A stretch of 64,000 bases of DNA. Source: Yanghanlia sp047501535. Lineage in GTDB: Bacteria; Pseudomonadota; Gammaproteobacteria; Burkholderiales; Burkholderiaceae_B. The DNA is taken from positions 82,307 to 146,306 of the forward strand of contig NZ_JAZDRJ010000012.1 in NCBI RefSeq assembly GCF_047501535.1. Reading direction: 5' to 3'. The notes under the pieces were generated by a model. The model searched no databases and was not told the origin of the DNA. It saw only the letters and a list, made by a program, of their open reading frames with translations. Below, piece after piece: positions 16,377 to 25,680 of this stretch (its first letter is position 1; every line of letters begins with the position of its first letter). The position numbers were made by a program, and so were the translations under genes.

Positions 16377-16452
16377 TGGCGTCCCCTAGGGGATTCGAAC
16401 CCCTGTACCCACCGTGAAAGGGTGGTGTCCTAGGCCTCTAGACGAAGGGGAC
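16377..16452 (-). tRNA. tRNA-Glu (anticodon TTC)
   Basis: A 76-base cloverleaf on the minus strand with acceptor GTCCCCT / AGGGGAC, anticodon loop CTTTCAC giving TTC, T-arm GGGGTTCGAATCCCC and encoded CCA. It lies 19 bp upstream of tRNA-Asp and 78 bp downstream of tRNA-Ala in the same orientation. Confidence 0.96.
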
Positions 16453-16530
16453 TAAGTACAGCAAGAAAATAATTATAGCATCTAATTTTTAACTTGCAAC
16501 TGCACTTTTCAGTGCAGCCTTCGTTAGTGG

Positions 16531-16606
<76 letters not shown>

Positions 16607-16782
16607 GTACCGTACACACTTTCAAGCAGTTTCCAACTTTCGCAAGGGTTTTGTGTTGCCACTTTCTTCCTGCGTGTTGTTCGCTGTTTGTTTGTGTGAC
16701 TAGCGAAGAAACAGAATTATGCACTGTTTATTTTGTTTGTGCAAGTCCAGGGTATGTCCCGTCTGTGGTTTATATGCCATGT

Positions 16783-16796
16783 TTGATAAAAATCAA
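16783..16796. promoter_or_regulatory. FNR/Anr-type box
   Basis: TTGATAAAAATCAA, a perfect match to the FNR/Anr/Dnr consensus TTGAT-N4-ATCAA. It lies 38 bp before the start of the GGDEF/EAL gene. A -10-like CATTAT at 16820-16825 puts the box about 42 bp upstream of the expected start of transcription, the class II activator position. Confidence 0.7.
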
Positions 16797-16834
16797 ATTT
16801 GAAGAGGTGAGAACTGGCTCATTATCATGGGGTC

Positions 16835-19795
16835 ATGAAAAGAAAGCACATTAACTCTCCGCGTCTTCCGGCTGTGTTCAGCCGGAGGCCACGCTTTGGC
16901 ATTGCGCAGAAGATCGGCGTGGTCTTTATGGCGTTGCTGCTGATTGCCTTGGTGAACATCATGCTGGTGGAGCGCATGATGACCAAATCAGACAACGTCG
17001 CGGACACCGTTAACGTAGCCGGCAAGTTGCGTATGCTGGGGCAGCGTATTGCCTTGCAGACAGTCAATTATGGCCATGGGGTGGGAACGGGTGAAACAGA
17101 AGTCCGTCAGCTTATGGGCGATTTTGACACTGCGCTCCGGGTGCTAACTGATGGAGGCCATGCATTTGGCTTAAAGATTGAAGGCCTGTCCGATGACCAT
17201 AACGCCAGGTTAGGCGCTGTGCGTGAGCAATGGGAACTGTACCAGCGGTCGGTGCATGAGTTGCTTAGCGAAATCCAGAGAAATCGTGATCAAACGGACG
17301 GCGCGGTTTCGCCTTTTTCTGAGGTGAGTGGCAGCTTGGAACCCTTGCTGGAAAGTGTAGTCGGTCGTTCGGCGGGCTTGTTGGAACGCACCGAAACCCT
17401 GATGAACGGCATATTGACCGATGTGGAGGCGGCTCAGGCCGCCACCATGAGCCGAATGTATGCCTTGGTGTTTGTCGATGTGCTGCTCATCCTGCTGGCG
17501 TTTTGGGTTGTGCGGCGGCAGATTGTCGTACCCTTGCGCGACCTTTCAACGCACTGCGTAGAGTTGGCTGCCGGCAATTACAACACGCGTTTTGAAGTAT
17601 CCACTCAGGATGAAATTGGCCATTTGGCCAAGGTATTCAATGAGTCTGCAGGGCGTATTGGTTCCTTGGTCGAGCGAATCGAGCAGGAACGCCATAACCT
17701 GGTGCGCGCGGAGGGCATGTTTCGTGGCATCGCTGAAAACTCCATGGTGGGCGTTTACATCACTCAGAAAGGGCGTTTTCTTTATGTCAACGCAAAAATG
17801 GCCGAAATGTTCGGCTATGAAGCAGACGAAATGGTGGAGAACGTCTCATCCAATCATGTGTTTCACCAGTGCGAGCCTGTCGCCGACGAGCCGGCGGTCC
17901 GCAGGCGTCTTGGAGGTGAGGTCCCTGGCTTGTGGATGGAGAAAAAAGGCAGGCGAAAAGACGGCACGGTCATAGATCTGGAAATCTTTGGTTCGATGAT
18001 GGCTCTTGACGACGAGCCCGTGACCATAGGCATCGCTTTGGATGTCACACGGCGCAAAGGGGTGGAAGCACAGGCCAGATTGGCCATGTTGGTGTATCGC
18101 CATAGTAGCGAAGCCATGGTGGTGACCGAACCCACAGGCCAACTCATTAGCGTAAACCCTGCTTTTACGAAGATCACAGGTTATGAGCCGGAGGAAGTCG
18201 TTGGTAAAAAGCTCAATATCCTGAGTTCGGGCCGCCACGATGCCGCCTTCTATCAGAATATGTGGGCGGCGATCAACACGACGGGCTGCTGGGAAGGTGA
18301 TATCTGGAACCGTCGCAAGAATGGCGAAATTTATGCCGAGCGGCTATCCGTCGACACCTGCTACGACGATGATGGCGTGCCTTTGTATCGTATAGGGCTA
18401 TTTTCCGACATTACCAAACAGAAAGAGGCAAATGCCTTTATCTGGAAACAGGCGAACTACGATCAGCTCACCGGTTTGCCGAATCGCCAGCTTTTTCAAG
18501 AGCGGCTGGAAAAGGAAATAGAGCGCTCCGATGCGACCGACATGCCGATGGCGCTGGTCTACCTTGATATTGACGACTTCAAGGAACTCAACGACACGGT
18601 AGGCCACGATTTCGGCGACAAGCTGCTGGTTGCCGCAGCCAAGCGGTTGCAGTCGTGCCTGCGGTCATCTGATACCGTGGCGCGCCTGGGGGGCGATGAA
18701 TTCATGCTGATATTGGGCAACTTATCCGATCTTGCCAGCGTGGATAGCATCTGCGATAAGGTCATGCAGCGGCTTGCCGAGCCTTTCAAACTAGAGGGCG
18801 AGCAAGCCGCAATTTCTATAAGCATGGGTATTACTTTCTACCCCATGGACGGTCGTTCCAGTAAAGATCTCATGCAGAATGCCGATCTGGCGATGTTCGC
18901 AGCCAAGGCGCGCGGCAAACAGCAAGTCGCGCGCTTCTTGCCCTCCATGCAGGCGCATATGAATCTGCGTCGGGAAATGGCTAAAGATCTTTCTGTGGCG
19001 GTGCATGAGGGCCAGTTCCATCTGGCTTATCAGCCTATTGTCGAACTGAAGTCGGGTCGTATCGACAAGGTCGAATGTCTATTGCGTTGGCAACATCCTG
19101 AAAAAGGCCTGATCAGCCCCAATGTTTTCGTACCTTTTGCCGAGGACACCAGGCTCATCAATACTATAGGGAAGTGGGTTTTCAAGAAAGCAGCCAAGCA
19201 GATGGCCGAATGGTGCTGGTTGCGCCCTGGTTTGCAGGCTAGTATCAATGTGTCGCCGGTTCAGTTCATGGACCACGAACTATCCTCTGAAGCTTGGCTT
19301 GAACACTTGGCCGGCTTAGGGTTGAAGGGTGAGAATCTGGTGGTGGAGATCACTGAGCGCTTGCTGATGGGCGTGGATGGCGATGTGTCCAAGAAGCTCA
19401 TCGCCTTCCGGGACGCAGGGGTGCAGATTGCCCTGGACGATTTCGGCACCGGCTATTCTTCCATGTCCTACCTGAAGCGTTTCGATATTGACTACATCAA
19501 GATCGACCAAAGCTTCATCCGTAACCTGGGGCGTGACTCCGAAGACCTTGTGCTGTGCGAAGCCATGATTGGGATGGCGCACCGGCTAGGGTTGCAGGTG
19601 GTGGCCGAAGGGGTGGAAACCCCCTTGCAGCGCGACCTTCTGCTTGAGGCGGGCTGCGACTTCGCTCAGGGGTATCTGTTCTCGCCGCCCGTTCAGGCAG
19701 AGCGCTTCGAAGAGTTACTGCGGAATGGCCACATCGCCCCTGCTACCAGCAGCAAGCACCAAATCAAGATGGGTGCGTTTGTCCATGCCACGTAA
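16835..19795 (+). CDS. membrane sensor with PilJ-like, HAMP, two PAS, GGDEF and EAL domains
   Basis: A 986-residue cyclic-di-GMP enzyme. Order: TM1 (27-45); a periplasmic PilJ/NarX-type helical sensor with the P-box-like NVAGKLRMLGQRIALQ (about 55-70); TM2 (210-226); HAMP (about 227-280); PAS1 (about 292-405); PAS2 (about 410-530); GGDEF with an intact motif RLGGDEF at 617-623 and an inhibitory I-site RSSD at 610-613; and EAL (about 725-965). In the EAL domain the signature reads ECL (E747) instead of EAL, but the catalytic Glu, the VVEITE segment, DDFGTGYSS (868) and AEGVET are present. It may therefore make and break c-di-GMP. The N-terminal domain resembles nitrate/nitrite sensors, and an FNR box precedes the gene. 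The start at 16835 has no good Shine-Dalgarno sequence. Its last 103 bp overlap lnt on the other strand. Confidence 0.9.
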   Translation: MKRKHINSPRLPAVFSRRPRFGIAQKIGVVFMALLLIALVNIMLVERMMTKSDNVADTVNVAGKLRMLGQRIALQTVNYGHGVGTGETEVRQLMGDFDTALRVLTDGGHAFGLKIEGLSDDHNARLGAVREQWELYQRSVHELLSEIQRNRDQTDGAVSPFSEVSGSLEPLLESVVGRSAGLLERTETLMNGILTDVEAAQAATMSRMYALVFVDVLLILLAFWVVRRQIVVPLRDLSTHCVELAAGNYNTRFEVSTQDEIGHLAKVFNESAGRIGSLVERIEQERHNLVRAEGMFRGIAENSMVGVYITQKGRFLYVNAKMAEMFGYEADEMVENVSSNHVFHQCEPVADEPAVRRRLGGEVPGLWMEKKGRRKDGTVIDLEIFGSMMALDDEPVTIGIALDVTRRKGVEAQARLAMLVYRHSSEAMVVTEPTGQLISVNPAFTKITGYEPEEVVGKKLNILSSGRHDAAFYQNMWAAINTTGCWEGDIWNRRKNGEIYAERLSVDTCYDDDGVPLYRIGLFSDITKQKEANAFIWKQANYDQLTGLPNRQLFQERLEKEIERSDATDMPMALVYLDIDDFKELNDTVGHDFGDKLLVAAAKRLQSCLRSSDTVARLGGDEFMLILGNLSDLASVDSICDKVMQRLAEPFKLEGEQAAISISMGITFYPMDGRSSKDLMQNADLAMFAAKARGKQQVARFLPSMQAHMNLRREMAKDLSVAVHEGQFHLAYQPIVELKSGRIDKVECLLRWQHPEKGLISPNVFVPFAEDTRLINTIGKWVFKKAAKQMAEWCWLRPGLQASINVSPVQFMDHELSSEAWLEHLAGLGLKGENLVVEITERLLMGVDGDVSKKLIAFRDAGVQIALDDFGTGYSSMSYLKRFDIDYIKIDQSFIRNLGRDSEDLVLCEAMIGMAHRLGLQVVAEGVETPLQRDLLLEAGCDFAQGYLFSPPVQAERFEELLRNGHIAPATSSKHQIKMGAFVHAT

Positions 19796-21330
19796 GGGGT
19801 GATACCGGAAGTGCCCTGCACTTCGACATCCAGCACCCCCTTCACATGCGGCTGCAATACGGCTCTTACGGTGCCGTCAGGGGCGATGGCCGCTGTCATG
19901 CCGGTATTCGTGGCCCGAAGCATGGGGCGGGCGGTTTCCAGGGCGCGCATGCGCGAAATCTGCAGGTGTTGGCGCAAGGCCGACGATTCTCCAAACCATG
20001 CCAGATTGCTGACATTCACCAAAACGCTGGCGCCCCCCTGGCCGACATCGCCTCTAACGCTTTGGGCGATCTCTTCACCGAAAACGTCTTCGTAACAGAT
20101 GTTCGAAGCCACCATCTGGCCCGCGATAGGCATGGGGGGCTGCTCAGATGAGCCCCGGTGGAAATCCCCCAGAGGAATGCTCATCATATCCACAAACCAG
20201 CGAAAGCCCGTGGGAACGAATTCGCCAAACGGCACGAGGTGGACCTTGTCATAGCGTAAGGGCAGTTGGGCACTGACGATGTCCTCAGCCCGAGTGCTAC
20301 CATCAAACGCTACAGTGCTGTTGGTATAACGGCTGCCACCCTGTTCCCGGTCGTGCAGTGGCAAGCCCATCAGCAAGGTGGTGTTGCGTTCCCGGGCAAT
20401 GTCGATCCACTTTGACCAGGTCTGGGGCGGTACACGGTCCTGCAGCAGCGGCACTACGGTCTCAGGCAGTACGGTAATCGCGGGTTCTTGCCCCGCTTCC
20501 TTAGGTTCCAGCCGCGCCAGCATCATGTAGTCGTTTATGCCCTGTTCGATATGGGCAGGGTCGAATTTCTCTGACTGCGGGACATTGCCTTGCACAAGGC
20601 GTATCAGCACGGGTTCGCCATAAGGGCTGGACCAGGAAATATACGAAAGACCCATGCCGGCTAGGCCGGTCGCCAAGCTCAGCGCCAGGGCAGCGGCAGA
20701 TTGCACGTCGTGGCCGGTTTGGCGACCCAGCATGAACAGAGCGATGGCAGCGGCGGCGAACGCGGCCAGCCATGCCACCCCATACACACCAAACAAGGCG
20801 GCCCAGGGCGCCAGCACGCCTTCTACATGTGCATAGCCAATGTTCAGCCAGGGGAAGCCGGTGAAAAGCGTACCGCGCAGCCATTCGCCAAGTGTCCAGC
20901 ACGACGCCCACACCAGAGCTGCCAGTATGACGGCGAGCGGTTCGGGGCGGATGCGGTCGCGCAGCAGCCTCCAAGAGAGCAAGCACGCCAAGGCGCCAAA
21001 GAGGGACAAGGCGGCGGAAAACAGCAGTAAGGCGGCAATGGCGATGGCCAAAGGCATGCCGCCGTATTGGTGCATGCTGATGGTGAGCCAGTAGAGTCCT
21101 ACGGAAAACTGGCCAAAGCCGAACAGCACGGCATGTAGGGCGGCACTACGCGCGTTTTCGGCCTGCAACGTGTGTCGGGCCAAAAAAGCGAGGCAAGCGA
21201 TTTGCACATAGGGCAGGGCCCAGGCCGGCAGTGGATAGGGCGCGAACGCTTGAGAATGCAGGGCGCCGACAATCAGCAGCAGTGCATGGCGCAACGCAAT
21301 CGGGCTGTGGAAGTAAGAACGCGAAATCAC
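19693..21330 (-). CDS. lnt: apolipoprotein N-acyltransferase
   Basis: Adds the third acyl chain to the N-terminal cysteine of lipoproteins, using phospholipid, on the periplasmic face of the inner membrane. The 545-residue product has an N-terminal block of about seven helices (residues 10-235) and a nitrilase-like domain with the catalytic Glu-Lys-Cys set: LPET (E290), RYDKVHLVPFGEF (K362) and NICYED (C412). The start is the GTG at 21330 with GAGAGG upstream. It is the last gene of the miaB-phoH-ybeY-corC-lnt operon, 114 bp after corC, and its 3' end overlaps the EAL gene by 103 bp. Confidence 0.95.
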   Translation of the reverse strand: MISRSYFHSPIALRHALLLIVGALHSQAFAPYPLPAWALPYVQIACLAFLARHTLQAENARSAALHAVLFGFGQFSVGLYWLTISMHQYGGMPLAIAIAALLLFSAALSLFGALACLLSWRLLRDRIRPEPLAVILAALVWASCWTLGEWLRGTLFTGFPWLNIGYAHVEGVLAPWAALFGVYGVAWLAAFAAAAIALFMLGRQTGHDVQSAAALALSLATGLAGMGLSYISWSSPYGEPVLIRLVQGNVPQSEKFDPAHIEQGINDYMMLARLEPKEAGQEPAITVLPETVVPLLQDRVPPQTWSKWIDIARERNTTLLMGLPLHDREQGGSRYTNSTVAFDGSTRAEDIVSAQLPLRYDKVHLVPFGEFVPTGFRWFVDMMSIPLGDFHRGSSEQPPMPIAGQMVASNICYEDVFGEEIAQSVRGDVGQGGASVLVNVSNLAWFGESSALRQHLQISRMRALETARPMLRATNTGMTAAIAPDGTVRAVLQPHVKGVLDVEVQGTSGITPYVAWTNAPILIWCLLLVAGAMWPFRSNSSKRSA

Positions 21331-21444
21331 GATGGCCTCTCGATGCGGGAAAGGGGCTGAGGTGGCGTACGAGCGGGCGCCGAACTGGGTAGGGGGCTGG
21401 GCCGACCGGCGACAAAGCCGCGCCCAAGCCTTATACGGACATCG

Positions 21445-22332
21445 TTACGGCCCAGTGGGTTCCGGTGCGACGGGTGGCGTTTCTTCCAGCTGGATATGCA
21501 GCCACAAGGCGCGACGCGCATCGGCGCCAACGACGGTGATATTCAGGCCGGCATGGCTCAGGCTGTCGCCACGGCGGGGAATGCGGCCGAGCTCTGCTGC
21601 CAGCCACCCGCCCACAGTGTCGTAGTCGTCGTCTGGAAGTTCGGTGCCAAACGTTTTGTTAAACACTTCGATTTCCGTAATACCCATGGCACGCCAGCTG
21701 TTTGTGCCGGTCTGGAAAATCGTTTTTTCTGCTTCCTCGTCGTATTCATCTTCGATTTCGCCGACGATTTGTTCCAGCACGTCTTCCATCGTAACCAGGC
21801 CCGCCGTACCGCCGTGTTCGTCGATGACGATCGCCAGGTGGTTGCGGCTGCTGCGGAATTCGCGCAACAAGACGTTGAGGCGTTTGGTTTCGGGGATGAA
21901 TACAGCGGGCCGAACCAGGGGGCGCAAATCCAGCTGCGGGTTGCTGATGGAAAGCAGCAGGTCTTTAGCCAGCAGGATGCCCATGATGTTGTCGCGGTCG
22001 CCTTCGTAGACAGGGAAGCGCGAATGGCCGGTTTCGATGATCGTGGGCAGCACTTCAGACAGCGGACGACTGATATCCAGCATGTCCATCTTAGAGCGCG
22101 GCACCATGATGTCGGCAACGGTTTGGTTGGCGACATCCAGCGCGCCCGAGAGCATGGTATAGGCTTCGCTGTCGAGCACTTTGTTGTCGTGCGCGGCTTC
22201 CAGGAAGTCTTTGACGTCGTCGCGGTCTTCGGGCTCGACAGGCCGCATGAAGGTGGTCAGGCGCGCGAACAGGGATTTGTGGCCCGGTTTGGGTTGTCGG
22301 GGTTCTGAGTCGGAAGGGTTAGGGTCTGACAT
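21445..22332 (-). CDS. corC: CorC/YbeX family CBS-domain protein
   Basis: A 295-residue cytoplasmic protein with two CBS domains (DIMVPRSKMDMLD and GLVTMEDVLEQIVGEI are the typical starts and ends) followed by a CorC_HlyC transporter-associated domain (about 205-285). It lacks membrane helices, so it corresponds to the short CorC/YbeX type, thought to support Mg/Co efflux or, in E. coli, ribosome-related functions. It lies 36 bp after ybeY in the classical operon. Confidence 0.93.
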   Translation of the reverse strand: MSDPNPSDSEPRQPKPGHKSLFARLTTFMRPVEPEDRDDVKDFLEAAHDNKVLDSEAYTMLSGALDVANQTVADIMVPRSKMDMLDISRPLSEVLPTIIETGHSRFPVYEGDRDNIMGILLAKDLLLSISNPQLDLRPLVRPAVFIPETKRLNVLLREFRSSRNHLAIVIDEHGGTAGLVTMEDVLEQIVGEIEDEYDEEAEKTIFQTGTNSWRAMGITEIEVFNKTFGTELPDDDYDTVGGWLAAELGRIPRRGDSLSHAGLNITVVGADARRALWLHIQLEETPPVAPEPTGP

Positions 22333-22368
22333 TGTCCAGGGGACGTGTTGAAGGGGTTTTAGAATAAC

Positions 22369-22932
22369 TCAAATCTTACCCGCTTGCGCCGCTGTGGTCA
22401 GCCTCGGGCTTTCATACGGGTCGGGAATCCCAAAACTGGCAAGAATTCGGGTTTCCAACGCTTCCATATCTTGGGCTTCTTCGTCGTTCTGGTGGTCGTA
22501 GCCCAGGGCATGGAGCACGCCATGGATGGTGAGGTGTGCAGCGTGGTTGAGTAGCGGCTTGCCTTGTTCTGCGGCTTCGCGATGTAGAACCGGCACGCAG
22601 AGCACTATGTCTCCGCTAATCAGGCCTGCGTCGTCTACCCCATACTCAAACGTGAGTACGTTGGTGGCGTAGTCGCGTTCACGATAACTATGGTTGAGTT
22701 GGCGGCCCTCAGCGGCATCTACCAAACGCAGTGTAAGTTCTGCGCGTTGAAAGCGTGGGGTGTCCAGCCACTGGGCCTCTTCGGCCAGAGTGAACGCCAC
22801 GGCCCGTTGCGCCCAGCGACGCAGGCGCCAGCGCGGCAGTTCAGGGGCATCGGTGGCATATTGCACCGAGAATGCAAACCCCGCCCCTGCGCCAGAGGCG
22901 GGCACCGTAGGCGCGGCGGCGTCATGAGACAT
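22369..22932 (-). CDS. ybeY: endoribonuclease YbeY, 16S rRNA maturation
   Basis: Single-strand RNase needed for the 3' end of 16S rRNA and for late ribosome quality control. The 187-residue product has the zinc motif HGVLHALGYDH (H137, H141, H147) and upstream RDYATNVLTFEYG, both diagnostic. I chose the ATG at 22932, which overlaps the end of phoH by 11 bp; the longer open frame to 23019 lies inside phoH and adds no family sequence. The N-terminal 25 residues are a little longer than in E. coli. Confidence 0.95.
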   Translation of the reverse strand: MSHDAAAPTVPASGAGAGFAFSVQYATDAPELPRWRLRRWAQRAVAFTLAEEAQWLDTPRFQRAELTLRLVDAAEGRQLNHSYRERDYATNVLTFEYGVDDAGLISGDIVLCVPVLHREAAEQGKPLLNHAAHLTIHGVLHALGYDHQNDEEAQDMEALETRILASFGIPDPYESPRLTTAAQAGKI

Positions 22933-23941
22933 GGTCGCCGGCTTCCTCGTAAGCCTCGACAATGCGGGCCACCAAGGGGTGGCGCACCACGTCGCGGCTG
23001 GTGAAGCGGGTGGTGGCAATGCCTTGCACTTGGGAGAGCACTTCTACGGCATGCGACAAACCGCTGCGCTGCCCTTTGGGCAAGTCGATCTGAGAAGGGT
23101 CGCCGTTGATGACGGCCTTACTGCCAAAGCCGATACGAGTGAGGAACATCTTCATCTGTTCCGGCGTCGTGTTCTGCGCCTCATCGAGGATGACGAAGGA
23201 ATGATTCAATGTGCGCCCCCGCATATAAGCCAGGGGTGCAATTTCAATCGTTTGCTTCTCAAACAACCGTTGTACCTTGTCGAAGCCCATGAGGTCGTAC
23301 AAGGCGTCGTAGAGCGGCCGCAGATATGGGTCAACCTTTTGAACCAGATCGCCCGGCAGAAAGCCCAGACGTTCGCCGGCTTCGACGGCGGGGCGGGTAA
23401 GGATTAAGCGCTGAACGCTTTCGCGCTCCAAGGCGTCGATGGCGCATGCCACGGCCAGCCAAGTTTTGCCGGTGCCAGCAGGCCCGACGCCAAAGGTGAT
23501 GTCGTGCTTGAGAATGTTGTTGAGGTAGTCGCGCTGCCGGGGTGTGCGCGGGCGCAGGTCGCTGCGACGGGTGCGCAGGCTGAGGCTGCGGTCATCAACG
23601 GGGGGCAGGTCTGGCAGGGGTTGCGCTGCCTCGCCGGGTTCGGCATTGCGTTCTTCGGGCAGGCGCCCGGCGCCGAGTTCTACCAAACCCAACTGAATAT
23701 CGTCGATAGACAACGGGCTTTTCAGGGCACGCTCATGAAACCATTCCAGCGCCTTGCCCGCTGCCGGGGCATTTTCCCCGGTAAGGGTCACGTGGCTGCC
23801 TCGGCGGTTGAGCGCCACATTCCAGCCATCGGCAATCTGACGCAAGTTTTCATCAAGCGGGCCACACAGGTTGGCCAGTTGTGTATTGCCGCCTTCTAGT
23901 CGTACAACGATGGGTTTGGCGTTGCGTGCTGCTGCGCTCAT
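22922..23941 (-). CDS. ybeZ: PhoH family ATPase (YbeZ)
   Basis: A 339-residue P-loop NTPase of the PhoH/YbeZ type, a partner of YbeY in RNA metabolism. Walker A is GPAGTGKTWLA (about residue 155) and Walker B is FVILDEAQN; TGDPSQIDL-like and SGLSHAVEVL motor motifs follow (here NGDPSQIDLP). An N-terminal nucleic-acid-binding region precedes the ATPase. Its start overlaps the miaB stop by four bases and its end overlaps ybeY, so the three are translationally linked. Confidence 0.94.
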   Translation of the reverse strand: MSAAARNAKPIVVRLEGGNTQLANLCGPLDENLRQIADGWNVALNRRGSHVTLTGENAPAAGKALEWFHERALKSPLSIDDIQLGLVELGAGRLPEERNAEPGEAAQPLPDLPPVDDRSLSLRTRRSDLRPRTPRQRDYLNNILKHDITFGVGPAGTGKTWLAVACAIDALERESVQRLILTRPAVEAGERLGFLPGDLVQKVDPYLRPLYDALYDLMGFDKVQRLFEKQTIEIAPLAYMRGRTLNHSFVILDEAQNTTPEQMKMFLTRIGFGSKAVINGDPSQIDLPKGQRSGLSHAVEVLSQVQGIATTRFTSRDVVRHPLVARIVEAYEEAGDHVS

Positions 23942-25515
23942 TCAGTGTCCTTTGGGTTGGAGCCAGTGGCTGATTCGCCCGTCATAACCAAGCGGCCTCG
24001 CAGGGAATTTGTCATGGTGTGCGTGATCATGACATCAACCATCTGGCCGACCAGACGCGGGTGACCTACGAAGTTCACCATGCGGTTGTTTTCGGTGCGG
24101 CCCGCGAATTCATTGGGGTCTTTACGGGAAGGCCGCTCCACAAGAACGCGTTGCACCGTGCCCACCATGGCCTGGCTGATGGCTGCGGCCTGCTCGTTGA
24201 CCAAAGCTTGCAGGCGGTACAGGCGATCCAATTTTTGTTCCTGGGGTGTGTCGTCGTGCAGATCGGCAGCCGGCGTGCCCGGCCTGCGTGAATAGACGAA
24301 CGAGAACGACTGGTCGAAGCCGACAGTGCGAATGAGATCCAGTGTTTTCTGGAAGTCCTCTTCGGTTTCGCCGGGAAAGCCCACAATGAAGTCGGAAGAC
24401 AGGGTGATGTCAGGGCGGGCCTGCTTGAGGCGACGGGCAATGGACTTGAATTCCAGCGAGGTATAGCCGCGTTTCATGGCGGCTAGTACCCGGTCGCTGC
24501 CGGCTTGTACTGGCAGGTGCAGGAAGGGTACCAGTTTGGGCAGCTTGCCGTGCGCTTCGATCAGCCGGGTTGTCATTTCCTTGGGGTGAGACGTGGTGTA
24601 ACGGATGCGCTCGATGCCTGGAATTTCATGAACGTATTCCAATAGCATGGCGAAGTCGGCAATCTCACCTGCGTCACCGACCGGGCCACGGTACGCGTTG
24701 ACGTTCTGGCCCAACAGGGTGACTTCTTTCACGCCTTGATCGGCGAGGTCAGCCACTTCGATCAGCACATCCTCAAAGGGGCGGGAAACTTCCGGGCCAC
24801 GGGTGTAGGGCACGACACAGAAACTGCAATATTTACTGCAGCCTTCCATGATGGAAACAAAAGCGGTCGGGCCGTCCTTGCGGGCAGGCGGCAGTGCGTC
24901 AAATTTCTCGATTTCAGGAAAGCTGATATCGACCTGCGAATGGCCCGACTGCTTGCGCTTGGCGATGAGTTCCGGTAAGCGGTGCAGGGTTTGCGGGCCG
25001 AAAACGACATCGACATAGGGGGCGCGCGCCACAATGGCTTCGCCTTCCTGGCTGGCCACGCAGCCGCCCACCCCTATGACCAGGCCGGGCTTGGACTGCT
25101 TGAGGTGGCGCACACGCCCTAGGTCGGAAAATACTTTTTCCTGCGCTTTCTCGCGCACGGAACAGGTGTTGAAGAGGATGATGTCGGCTTCTTCGGGGGT
25201 GCTGACAAGTTCAGCGCCTTCGGCCTGGCGCAGCACGTCGACCATTTTGTCGGAATCGTACTCATTCATCTGGCAGCCAAAGGTGCGAATGAAGATTTTC
25301 TTGCCTGCATGGCCGGGTTGTGCGGCAGGGCCTTGGCCTGCGGCTGAACGTGAGCTGTCCGAGGGCTCTGAGTTCTCGTCTTCTGTGGACTCGGAGGAAG
25401 GCGTGGAAGTCTCCTCGGGCTCTTCCGGCAGAATTAGCCCGGAAGGCTGGACGGGCTTGGCAGGAGAGGGCGTAGGGGTGCCACGCGTGGGGCGCTTAAT
25501 GGAGATTTCTTGCAT
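23938..25515 (-). CDS. miaB: tRNA-2-methylthio-N6-dimethylallyladenosine synthase
   Basis: Radical-SAM methylthiotransferase that modifies A37 of tRNAs reading UNN codons. The 525-residue product has the three N-terminal cluster cysteines (C81 in TFGCQMNEYDSD, C118 in FNTCSVREKA, C152 in GVGGCVASQ), the radical-SAM triad C226/C230/C233 in GCSKYCSFCVVPYTRG, and a C-terminal TRAM domain. Before the domain there are about 70 residues rich in Pro, Ser, Thr and Glu with no fold that I recognise, longer than in E. coli. First gene of the operon with ybeZ, ybeY, corC and lnt. Confidence 0.96.
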   Translation of the reverse strand: MQEISIKRPTRGTPTPSPAKPVQPSGLILPEEPEETSTPSSESTEDENSEPSDSSRSAAGQGPAAQPGHAGKKIFIRTFGCQMNEYDSDKMVDVLRQAEGAELVSTPEEADIILFNTCSVREKAQEKVFSDLGRVRHLKQSKPGLVIGVGGCVASQEGEAIVARAPYVDVVFGPQTLHRLPELIAKRKQSGHSQVDISFPEIEKFDALPPARKDGPTAFVSIMEGCSKYCSFCVVPYTRGPEVSRPFEDVLIEVADLADQGVKEVTLLGQNVNAYRGPVGDAGEIADFAMLLEYVHEIPGIERIRYTTSHPKEMTTRLIEAHGKLPKLVPFLHLPVQAGSDRVLAAMKRGYTSLEFKSIARRLKQARPDITLSSDFIVGFPGETEEDFQKTLDLIRTVGFDQSFSFVYSRRPGTPAADLHDDTPQEQKLDRLYRLQALVNEQAAAISQAMVGTVQRVLVERPSRKDPNEFAGRTENNRMVNFVGHPRLVGQMVDVMITHTMTNSLRGRLVMTGESATGSNPKDTE

Positions 25516-25596
25516 GTCGATAGCCGTAACGGGTGTTTATCCCGGGGGCGGAAATTGAAAAACCTTATTGTACCTTTGGCGACCTGCAGATGGCAG

Positions 25597-25628
25597 AACG
25601 CCGACCTTGAAAACAGGGTCGGCGTTTT
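25597..25628. terminator. hairpin between secF and miaB
   Basis: A 10-bp perfect stem AACGCCGACC / GGTCGGCGTT with a 10-base loop. It lies 53 bp beyond the secF stop and 82 bp before the miaB start, both on the minus strand. T-runs on either side are short, so it may be a weak or two-way terminator of the sec operon. Confidence 0.6.
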
Positions 25629-25680
25629 GCGAGGCTAGGGCTGTTGTGGTAGCAGCGGCCCTGAACGTGTCTGGAAGGTA

